Assembly (NCBI GenBank): GCA_031268525.1
Contig: JAIRXA010000204.1
Location: 1-5,699, forward strand
Reading direction: 5' to 3'
DNA length: 5,699 nt
DNA from: Coriobacteriales bacterium
GTDB lineage: Bacteria > Actinomycetota > Coriobacteriia > Coriobacteriales > UBA8131
Shown piece after piece: positions 1 to 5,699 of the stretch (positions within the stretch are counted from its first letter, which is position 1; each line of letters starts with the position of its first letter). Position numbers and translations under genes: made by a program. The notes beneath the pieces were generated by a model. It saw only the letters and a list, made by a program, of their open reading frames with translations, was not told where the DNA came from and made no database searches.

Positions 1-96
1 CAGCGATGGGACGACGTGCAGATGTTAGACGAGCACTATTTGATGAAGCAGGTGAAATCCATCCGCAACGCCTGTGCACATGGGTTATCAACTTAA
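1..96 (+). CDS. C-terminal end of an unidentified protein, HEPN/Abi-like motif (5' end outside window)
   Basis: Frame 1 is open from the window edge to a TAA at 94-96 and gives 31 residues ending LMKQVKSIRNACAHGLST. The stretch IRNACAHG fits the R-x4-H signature of HEPN ribonuclease domains, and resembles the 'LRN..AH' segment of Abi-family abortive-infection proteins, where R and H are catalytic. That is a motif resemblance in a short fragment and not a family assignment. In Abi-family proteins many residues usually follow this motif. Here the frame stops five residues after the histidine, inside a perfect palindrome, so the gene may be truncated or decayed. It converges on the jet operon. 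A defence role would suit a defence island but is inference. The fragment could also be a chance open frame at the window edge. Confidence 0.4.
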   Translation, partial: QRWDDVQMLDEHYLMKQVKSIRNACAHGLST

Positions 97-114
97 GTTG
101 ATAAGTGGTGTGCA
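75..114. repeat. 40-bp interrupted dyad with a perfect 20-bp palindromic core
   Basis: Positions 85-104 are a perfect palindrome with half-site TTATCAACTT. Four non-matching bases flank it on each side, and then TGCACA (75-80) pairs with TGTGCA (109-114), so the dyad spans 40 bp about one centre. The core is AT-rich and contains the TAA stop of the upstream plus-strand frame. No T-run follows on either strand, so it does not look like a standard intrinsic terminator. Possible roles are an operator for a dimeric regulator, a recombination or element-end site, or a structured 3' end. The sequence alone does not choose between them. Confidence 0.6.
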
Positions 115-280
115 TGGCCTTTTCGATCGTGGCGTTGTCCTCGACGGTACAGGCGTAAGTGTCTGGTTAAGTATGCCAATATGCAGTGAGACGATGGAAA
201 TGGTGCTCTGCGCACCTTCCCTAGCCCAAATGATCAGGCTAAAGAACTATGCACAAGCAGGCGAACTGAGTTATGGAACT

Positions 281-359
281 GTAGGGACGGATCTCAGTCC
301 GCCCGCCTGAGGACGGACATCTTACGTACTCGCGCGGGTGGACTAATGTCCGCCCCTAC
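281..359 (-). repeat. 79-bp foldable repeat-like element overlapping the jetD stop codon
   Basis: The ends are inverted repeats, GTAGGGACGG (281-290) against CCGCCCCTAC (350-359), matching at 9 of 10 positions. Two inner hairpins can also form: 285-291 with 298-304, and 311-320 with 346-355. Each arm pair has a single mismatch on the plus strand. Read as minus-strand RNA, that mismatch becomes a G-U wobble in all three cases, so the jet transcript would pair fully. The hairpins share arms with the outer stem, so they are alternative folds. The jetD stop TAG (358-356) lies inside the terminal repeat. No U-run follows, so efficient intrinsic termination is doubtful. The shape is like a small intergenic REP- or MITE-type element. 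No clear target duplication is visible. Confidence 0.5.
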
Positions 360-1606
360 GAAGAGCTTCTATGCAGACGCTGTTCGATGAACGTTTGAGC
401 GTAACCCATCTCAATGCGCTCCTGTTCAAGGCGCGTGTTATTCTCGCGCAGACGGGCGAGCACCCGCATCTCAGGCTCGGTGAGGTGACCAATGAAAGCG
501 TTAAAGGGCTTGGGCTCAATAACGGCCAGAGCGATAAAACGTTCCAGAGTCACCTCATCCATCAGGAGTGATTCTGTCTGAGGCAGGGCCTTGCGCACAA
601 GACTGAGAATATGCAGCCCGTGGGTGTCAAGGTCTCCCCAATACAGCAGATGCGAAGCCTCAGCGATCCAGGGCACGTCGGCCAGCGCAGCTGCGTCCTT
701 TCCCTGACCGAACACTGCAACCATGTGAGGGCCTGAGGGGAGAGCGGCCAGTGTCTGGGAGTTCTCGACAATCAACACCCACACAGGACGCCATGCGAGC
801 CTTGCGAGCTCCGCGACAGATGCGCTGAACGCGCGAGGATCTCCATCGCTTACCCCTGAGACGTCCTCATCAAGCAGCCGCACGCCAAACCGTAGCGGAG
901 ACGAGGCAAGTCCCAGATCAGAGCTGTTGGTGAGTGTCGCCTTGAGCCGTTCCACGAGAGCGCGATGTTTCTCCAGCCATTTGCTGTCAACCCCCGGTAT
1001 GGGCAGTTGTCGGGGGAGCATCCCGGAGCTTGGGTTTTCGACCAGCCAATTGACAACATCGATCAGACGATCCAACTCGCCCTCATCAAGGCTCTCCCTA
1101 TCCGTCGTCAGTCCGGGCAAGGCCCCGCCAAGTTCCTGGTGAGGCCAGGCTTGACGCAGCCTGTCGACCGTGGCCACAAGACGCCGCCAGCTCTTCGCAC
1201 TATGCGCCAGTGTCGCCATACTGGATGCGCCCTGCACCCACACACGCACCGGTAGCTGCTGCGCTCCCAAGCTTTGCCAGTTAACCGTCCTCCATTCGAG
1301 CCGTGCCACACATCCGACTGGCCAGGCCATCTGGCGCCACTGGGCTATCCATCGCGCAACCGAATCCATCCCCTGACTGGCTGCCGCCTCAGTCGGCGGA
1401 TGGAGGGGTAGTGTGAAGTCGCAGTATTCTCCGTAATCGGCCATGTCGAGCCATTTTTGCTGAGAGCCGCGGTATCTCGTCTGTGCCCACGCGCCCATAT
1501 CCTCGGGGCTGCGCATGAGGTTGTGCACGAGGCTGCGCGGGGAGCTTTGCTCTGACCTACCCTCTGTGCCGTGCGCCGAGCCGTGCGCAGAAGCCGAAGT
1601 GGTCAC
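356..1606 (-). CDS. jetD: Wadjet nuclease subunit JetD (DUF3322 + DUF2220, Toprim fold)
   Basis: This 416-residue protein is the DNA-cleaving subunit of Wadjet. In the family it is a dimeric nuclease related to topoisomerase VI A that cuts plasmid DNA after the JetABC motor has extruded it. The N-terminal DUF3322 part starts near residue 31 (MRSPEDMGAW) and includes FTLPLHPPTE at about 64-73. IPGVDSKWLEKHR at about 203-215 is the usual junction motif. The C-terminal DUF2220/Toprim domain shows VEN with E281, then YWGDLDTHG at 322-330 with D325 and D327 as likely metal ligands, and LEQER at 393-397. All expected acidic residues are present. The GTG start overlaps the jetC stop by 4 nt (GTGA), with GAGGA 9 nt upstream. 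Residues 1-30 are an unusual Ser/Ala/His/Gly-rich extension; an ATG at 1516 would remove it but has no visible ribosome binding site. The TAG stop lies in the 281-359 repeat element. Confidence 0.93.
   Translation of the reverse strand: MTTSASAHGSAHGTEGRSEQSSPRSLVHNLMRSPEDMGAWAQTRYRGSQQKWLDMADYGEYCDFTLPLHPPTEAAASQGMDSVARWIAQWRQMAWPVGCVARLEWRTVNWQSLGAQQLPVRVWVQGASSMATLAHSAKSWRRLVATVDRLRQAWPHQELGGALPGLTTDRESLDEGELDRLIDVVNWLVENPSSGMLPRQLPIPGVDSKWLEKHRALVERLKATLTNSSDLGLASSPLRFGVRLLDEDVSGVSDGDPRAFSASVAELARLAWRPVWVLIVENSQTLAALPSGPHMVAVFGQGKDAAALADVPWIAEASHLLYWGDLDTHGLHILSLVRKALPQTESLLMDEVTLERFIALAVIEPKPFNAFIGHLTEPEMRVLARLRENNTRLEQERIEMGYAQTFIEQRLHRSSS
1517..1606 (-). other. Low-complexity N-terminal extension of JetD with SAHG repeat
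   Basis: Codons 1-30 of jetD precede the usual domain start (MRSPEDM). They are rich in Ser, Ala, His, Gly and Glu, with SAHG twice in tandem at residues 6-13 (1568-1591). The segment is probably a flexible tail. It may be a real extension or the result of the start codon drifting into the jetC overlap. Confidence 0.5.
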
Positions 1607-4600
1607 AGCGGATTGTCCTCATCCGAAACTTCCCATATGAGCTTCTCGCAGCGCGAGCCCTCATTTTCGCGACTGCTGACCTGCACGGCACCGCCCACGT
1701 AGGCCTCCAGAGTCTGAAGCATCTTCAGGGGCGTCGCAAGAAGCATCTGGAATCCAAAGGCATCAAAGACGTCCAGCCCTGCCTTCGTGAAGGCAGGATC
1801 GGTCTTGTCAAAGGCTTCGTCAAGGATGACCAAACCGTAGGAGGGTTGACCCGAACCCTCGCGGGCGAGCTGGTAACGCAGGGCGGCGGCGAGACAGAAC
1901 ACGACCAGTTTCTGTCGTTCACCCCCAGAAAGTCCGCCGGCACCCGTATAGACATCCCCAAGCTCATGCGTATCTGCGTCGATGACGTCGGCTCTGAACT
2001 TCACGTGCAGGCGCGTATCGAGGCACTGTTTACGCCAGAGTTTATCGGCGTCCTCCGAAGAAGCCATTCGTTTGAGTAGTCGCTCCAGCCTGAGGAAGCG
2101 TTCCTCTGCGCGCTCGCGCTCCTCACGATTTGGCTCGAGAATCATCGTATCCTCCAAGGAGCCGGAGGCGATGGCGTTCAGGTCATCGAGAAATTCCCGG
2201 ACATCGCGCGTTGGGGAGTCGATAACGCGCAGTTTCAGATGCTTACCCGGGGCGTATTGTGTCTGTTCGAGCGAGCGGTTGATGGGATCGACACGCGATC
2301 TGATCTCGCTGCGCGAACGGGAGATCATCCGGGCGATGGTCCCGATGTTGTTGCGAGACTGCTTTTGCAGCAGGGTGAAGAAACGGTCTTCGAACTCGGG
2401 CAGACGGTCAGCCCGCAGGTTCCTGAGGATGACGAGGTATTCGTCGAGGTAGTCTATCTCGCACGCAAGATCGGCGGCGGGACCCGGCCACTGGGTCCTA
2501 TACGTGTTCATCACGCCCACGCAGGAACTCTCGACCGTGCGCAACTTCCCGGAGATTTTCTGCTCCTCTTCGCGTAGTGCGGAGCCCACCTGTCGACTGG
2601 CCATCTCCGGCTGCGTGAGCCCTGTCTGCTCAAAGCGGGTCGTAAGGCTCTGTGCCACCGCGTCGGGAACTGGAGCGAGCTCGGCCAGACGCACAGCCGC
2701 TTCATCTCTGTGCTGTTGCTTCTGCTCGCAGTTCTGCTGCTCCCGCGTGTGACGATTGCGGCAGTCCGTGAGCATCTTTTCGGTTTCGTCAAGGGCCAGC
2801 TCCGCCTGTTTCAGCTGTCCCTGCGCTTCGAGCAGACCGCCGTTGCTCGCATGGAGAGCGTCGATCCGCGCGTCCAGCTCATCGAACTCCTCACGCACAC
2901 CCTCCACGTCGATGGAAGCCCACTCCAACTGGCGCAGGTCGCTGAGGCGCTGCATCAGGCTTTGCCGCTTTCCGTAATCGTCATCCCTCTCGTCCCGCTG
3001 CCGTGTCGCTTCGCTTTCCTGCGTGCGAAGCTGTTTGAGTTCGGCTTGCAAGGCCGCCCGCTTCATCTCAATCGACGAGCCCAACATCCACGTGCTTGGA
3101 TCATCGATCCTGCCGCGGTCATCCTTCTCATGACGCGTTGCTGAATGCTTCACCTGACCAGCAAGCGTGACTCCTCGCTTGGCCCCCCGTAGTTCAGATG
3201 CCGTTGGGACACACAGGTAGTCAAAGCGGTGGATAAGCTCTGACCGCAGCCATTCGGAGGACTCTCCCTCACCGACCGCCACCTTGTACACAAGGCTGCG
3301 CCCATCCTTCGGATCGCTGGCAGCGTCAAAGTCCTGCGGCACGCGCAGATAGACCAGTCGCATACCCAGATGGTTGCGGTCGACATATTCACTGACCAGC
3401 GGATAGAGCTCCTCGGGTACGAGCAGGGTCTGCGCGAGACTTCTCAGCACCCTCTCGATTGCCCCCGTCCATTGGGATTCTTCGGCGCGAACACTGATGA
3501 GCTCCCCGGCAAAGCCGAGGCGTTCGGGCTCTACGCCGGCAGCCTCGACCAGCTTTGCGCGTAGGTCGAGCAGCCTCCCATCCAGTGCGGAGCGCTGTGT
3601 CTCCAGAGTTCGCAGCTGCTGTTCGATCTGCTCTCGGTCGCGTTTTACCTGATCAGCATGGGCCGTCAGGGCATAGCGCGATTCGCGCTCCGGGGCACTC
3701 TCATCCAGCTCCTGAAAACAACGCTCGACCTGCTTCAGGAAGTCGCCCTGTTGATCGGCGGCAGAGGGAAGCTCAAGGCCTGCCTCTCTGGCGACAGCCG
3801 CGAGTTTCGTGCGCCTTTCCTGAGTCGATGCAAGACGCTGAGCACAGAAGTCCTTCTCCTGACGCAGAATATCAAGATCACGGCCCCCAAGCCCATCGAC
3901 CCTGCGCCGAGCAATCTCCTGATCCGCACGTCGTGAAGCCAAAACCTTCTCGGCCTTGACTACCTCATTCTCCAGGGCGGCGAGACGCTGTGTGAGCTTC
4001 TCCAACTCAACATCGGCACGTGCTATGCGCCGCTGAAGCGTAAAGGCCTCCAGATGAGTCTGCTCCATCGTAAGCGCTCTGTTCTGTTCGATGAGAGCTT
4101 GGCGCCGTTCGGCAAGGTCATCGAGTTTTGAGAGGGTCTCCGTCTGACGACGGGCGTCAACAACGGCATGGTGGGCGGCGGACAGCTCATCGAACTGCTC
4201 AATCGCCTGATCAGCGAGCTCGAAGGTCTCGGGCGGATCGAGCATGAAGTCGCGCAGAAGCACGTCGAGACTTGTGAGGTTTTTTGCCGACTGGGTCTTG
4301 TGCAGCAAAAGCTGCGCCTGCTCATTTTCCAGACCAAAGCACCTCTGCATCTTCTGCGCGAAGCCTGAATACTCGGAACTGACGACCCAAGAGGGAAAGG
4401 CCGCCTTCATCCGACGCATATCGAGACCGTTTTCGGCATAGGGTTCAAGCGAGTTCAGCTCGACTTCTTCCTCGGCGACGACAAAGAGACTACGGACATC
4501 CTTTGCGGAGTTCGCGCTGCTGACAACGTGCAAAAGGCGTATGAGACTGGTGATTTTGCCCAAGCCATTGCTGTATGTGAGGCAGATGGCACTCCAAGCC

Positions 4601-4917
4601 GCGCCGGGACGCAGATAGGCGGTCACAGGCTCCCCTGAGTTGGCGTCAGCCTCACGCTTGTAGGCGCCTCGCACATAGGTGAGCAGATTGCGTGATCGGT
4701 CACCTGCGCCGCCTTCCTGCGCGGCCGCGTTCAACCTGAGCTTTGCGGGGCGTACCAAAACCGCAGCCAGCGCGTCGAGCAGCGTGGACTTGCCCGAGCC
4801 GGACTCGCCGGTGATGAGCAGACCGCTGCGGGGAACCGGCAGATCGAGATAATGATCGAAGGTGCCCCAGTTTATCAGCTGCAGGCGTCGCAGACGATGC
4901 TGTCCGGGTGCGTTCAT
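1603..4917 (-). CDS. jetC: Wadjet SMC-like ATPase JetC (MukB-like motor subunit)
   Basis: JetC is the ATP-driven motor of Wadjet; with JetA (kleisin) and JetB (KITE) it extrudes DNA loops. The protein has 1104 residues from the ATG. The N-terminal head has NWGTF (16-20), Walker A GESGSGKST (37-45, Lys43) and NAAAQ (63-67). Charged, heptad-like coiled-coil arms run at roughly 255-455 and 618-800, on either side of a globular hinge-like segment at about 465-615 (GELISVRAEESQWTGAIERV onward). The C-terminal head has signature LSGGE (996-1000), Walker B LVILDEAF (1029-1036, Asp1033 and catalytic Glu1034), a D-loop FDKTDP, and the conserved LATPLKMLQ (1060-1068). No motif is missing. I chose the ATG at 4917 because GGAGG sits 7 nt upstream; the GTG at 4920 is only 4 nt from it and would add one residue. 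The junction with jetB reads TGATG, so translation is probably coupled. Confidence 0.95.
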   Translation of the reverse strand: MNAPGQHRLRRLQLINWGTFDHYLDLPVPRSGLLITGESGSGKSTLLDALAAVLVRPAKLRLNAAAQEGGAGDRSRNLLTYVRGAYKREADANSGEPVTAYLRPGAAWSAICLTYSNGLGKITSLIRLLHVVSSANSAKDVRSLFVVAEEEVELNSLEPYAENGLDMRRMKAAFPSWVVSSEYSGFAQKMQRCFGLENEQAQLLLHKTQSAKNLTSLDVLLRDFMLDPPETFELADQAIEQFDELSAAHHAVVDARRQTETLSKLDDLAERRQALIEQNRALTMEQTHLEAFTLQRRIARADVELEKLTQRLAALENEVVKAEKVLASRRADQEIARRRVDGLGGRDLDILRQEKDFCAQRLASTQERRTKLAAVAREAGLELPSAADQQGDFLKQVERCFQELDESAPERESRYALTAHADQVKRDREQIEQQLRTLETQRSALDGRLLDLRAKLVEAAGVEPERLGFAGELISVRAEESQWTGAIERVLRSLAQTLLVPEELYPLVSEYVDRNHLGMRLVYLRVPQDFDAASDPKDGRSLVYKVAVGEGESSEWLRSELIHRFDYLCVPTASELRGAKRGVTLAGQVKHSATRHEKDDRGRIDDPSTWMLGSSIEMKRAALQAELKQLRTQESEATRQRDERDDDYGKRQSLMQRLSDLRQLEWASIDVEGVREEFDELDARIDALHASNGGLLEAQGQLKQAELALDETEKMLTDCRNRHTREQQNCEQKQQHRDEAAVRLAELAPVPDAVAQSLTTRFEQTGLTQPEMASRQVGSALREEEQKISGKLRTVESSCVGVMNTYRTQWPGPAADLACEIDYLDEYLVILRNLRADRLPEFEDRFFTLLQKQSRNNIGTIARMISRSRSEIRSRVDPINRSLEQTQYAPGKHLKLRVIDSPTRDVREFLDDLNAIASGSLEDTMILEPNREERERAEERFLRLERLLKRMASSEDADKLWRKQCLDTRLHVKFRADVIDADTHELGDVYTGAGGLSGGERQKLVVFCLAAALRYQLAREGSGQPSYGLVILDEAFDKTDPAFTKAGLDVFDAFGFQMLLATPLKMLQTLEAYVGGAVQVSSRENEGSRCEKLIWEVSDEDNPL
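1616..1620 (-). promoter_or_regulatory. Probable ribosome binding site for jetD, inside the end of jetC
   Basis: The minus strand reads GAGGA 9 nt before the GTG at 1606. This supports the GTG start, which overlaps the jetC stop as GTGA, over the internal ATG at 1516, which has no purine-rich site in front of it. Confidence 0.5.
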
Positions 4918-5699
4918 CACCGATCCTCCGTATCGTATTGGGGCGGGATGGGCGCGATGGATGTGGATGTGGAGACGGGCGGGGTCGATGGGGCGGCCGA
5001 AGCGTCTGGAGTTGGGGCCACTGCTGGAGCGCCCGAAGCGTCTGGAGCGTCTGGGGCGGCCGAGATGTCTGGAGCGTCTGCGGCGTCTAAGATGTCTGGA
5101 GCGCCCGAAGTGCCATCATCATTTTCGGCAAGAAGCCGACGGACTTCTCTGGTAACGGCGATAACCTGATCGGCGTCAAAAACGAGCCTGAGAATCGGGG
5201 AGACCTCAAAGCGGTCGTCCTCGGCGGTGGGAAGCAGTACCGATTGAGCCTTCATCTTGTCGATGGAGGTACGCACCCTTTTGCCAAAGCCCGCCTCGTC
5301 AATCTGCAAGACATTGCGATAGACGCTCATCTGGTCAACAATGTCCGTATAGCCGACAAAGACTCTTCGCCCGCTAGCCTCAACGTTCAGGAGCTGTTCG
5401 CGCAGGAACAGGACCAATCCGGTATCGATGAGCGTGAGGCGTTGGCTTCGTATCACCCGGGGCAGTTCAACCTCATCCGACTCCATGTTGCGCACAAAGG
5501 CGATTCCCGCGTCGGTATCTACCACCAGCTCTAAAAACAGGTCGCCCAGGCGCTCTCTGAGTTCAGTTTCGGCTCTCAGAAGCGTTGCCCAGTTTTTGGA
5601 GTGGCGCTCTTGGGAGACATAGGGCCCTCTGAGCAGCTGCACCAGCACCTTACGAGTGGCCTCAGGCAATCTCCCGCAGTCCGAGGGAGTAAGGCCCTC
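4917..5699 (-). CDS. jetB: Wadjet KITE-like subunit JetB (DUF4194), 5' end outside window
   Basis: JetB is the MukE-like winged-helix subunit that binds the JetA kleisin and completes the SMC complex. The DUF4194 core is recognisable: LPEATRKVLVQLLRGPYVS, then LGDLFLELVVDTDAGIAFVRN, LVLFLREQLL, DIVDQMSVYRN and DRFEVSPILRLVF, about 180 residues. A TTG at 5669 could serve as a start, but the frame is open to the window edge. The extra residues EGLTPSDCGR continue the family-like N-terminus, so the true start is very probably beyond 5699. After about residue 183 (counted from that TTG) the protein becomes a 65-70 residue Ala/Pro/Asp/Ser-rich, probably disordered tail that I do not recall as a family feature; it is encoded by a 9-bp repeat array. 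The TGA stop (4919-4917) shares one base with the jetC ATG. jetA is expected directly upstream. Confidence 0.92.
   Translation of the reverse strand, partial: EGLTPSDCGRLPEATRKVLVQLLRGPYVSQERHSKNWATLLRAETELRERLGDLFLELVVDTDAGIAFVRNMESDEVELPRVIRSQRLTLIDTGLVLFLREQLLNVEASGRRVFVGYTDIVDQMSVYRNVLQIDEAGFGKRVRTSIDKMKAQSVLLPTAEDDRFEVSPILRLVFDADQVIAVTREVRRLLAENDDGTSGAPDILDAADAPDISAAPDAPDASGAPAVAPTPDASAAPSTPPVSTSTSIAPIPPQYDTEDR
4925..4929 (-). promoter_or_regulatory. Ribosome binding site for jetC, inside the end of jetB
   Basis: The minus strand reads GGAGG here, 7 nt before the ATG at 4917 and 4 nt before the GTG at 4920. The spacing favours the ATG as the jetC start. Confidence 0.7.
5002..5109 (-). 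repeat. Degenerate 9-bp minisatellite in the jetB C-terminal tail
   Basis: Twelve 9-bp frames fit here. GCGTCTGGA or a close variant starts at 5002, 5038, 5047, 5065, 5074, 5083 and 5092, and GCGCCCGAA starts at 5029 and 5101. All offsets are multiples of nine. On the minus strand the array encodes tripeptides of the APD type (APD, ILD, AAD, APD, ISA, APD, APD, ASG and so on). The period of three codons keeps the frame when units are gained or lost, so the tail may vary in length between strains. Confidence 0.8.

Noticed and set aside
74..310. 78-codon plus-strand frame between the HEPN-like end and jetD
   Set aside because: It starts with GTG inside the dyad and runs into the structured repeat. 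It has no ribosome binding site and no recognisable domain. It is most likely non-coding or remnant sequence.
281..355. Canonical intrinsic terminator after jetD
   Set aside because: Stable GC-rich stems exist, but no run of U follows any of them on the minus strand and the larger hairpin has a long loop. Weak or factor-assisted termination is possible but not shown.
1982..2452. 156-codon plus-strand frame inside jetC
   Set aside because: It is an Arg/Ser-rich shadow of the conserved jetC reading frame, which is clearly the real gene here.
2710..3144. 144-codon plus-strand frame inside jetC
   Set aside because: It is the antisense of the jetC coiled-coil region. Its Leu-rich composition follows from the Glu/Gln/Lys-rich coding strand.
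5002..5109. CRISPR array
   Set aside because: The units are 9 bp with no spacers, in frame within jetB. This is a coding minisatellite.
5669..5669. TTG as the true start of jetB
   Set aside because: The frame stays open to the window edge and the extra residues look like a continuing DUF4194 N-terminus. The start is probably beyond 5699.

Overview
This window holds most of a Wadjet (JetABCD) anti-plasmid defence operon, transcribed on the minus strand (right to left). From the right edge inward it contains a 5'-truncated jetB (DUF4194, KITE/MukE-like subunit), a complete jetC (SMC/MukB-like ATPase of about 1100 residues) and a complete jetD (DUF3322 + DUF2220, Toprim nuclease related to topoisomerase VI A). 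jetA (DUF3375 kleisin) is normally the first gene and would lie just beyond position 5699. The family combination fits a type I Wadjet system. Identification rests on motifs and remembered family patterns; no search was run.

Layout: 1-96 (+) is the last 31 codons of an unidentified gene whose end carries a HEPN-like R-x4-H motif. Its stop codon lies inside a perfect 20-bp palindrome (85-104), itself the core of a 40-bp interrupted dyad. About 175 bp without a convincing gene follows. Positions 281-359 form a structured repeat-like element with terminal inverted repeats, and one of these repeats contains the jetD stop codon. jetD (356-1606), jetC (1603-4917) and jetB (4917-5699) then fill the rest. 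The genes are packed with 1-4 nt overlaps (TGATG at jetB/jetC, GTGA at jetC/jetD), which suggests one translationally coupled mRNA. No promoter for this operon is in the window.

How the parts work together (known for the family): JetA, JetB and JetC form an SMC-type complex that extrudes DNA loops using ATP. When the complex has reeled in a small closed circle, JetD cuts it, which removes plasmids. In this copy the key residues of both enzymes look intact: Walker A, signature and Walker B in JetC; the glutamate and DxD of the Toprim domain in JetD. The visible part of the system therefore looks functional.

Two gene ends are unusual. JetB ends in an Ala/Pro/Asp-rich tail encoded by a degenerate 9-bp minisatellite, and JetD begins with a roughly 30-residue low-complexity extension before its conserved domain.

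Host: a bacterium with moderately high GC, GC-biased third positions and GTG starts. The JetB and JetC sequences look most like the actinobacterial-style type I proteins I remember, but this is an impression and the taxon is not resolved.
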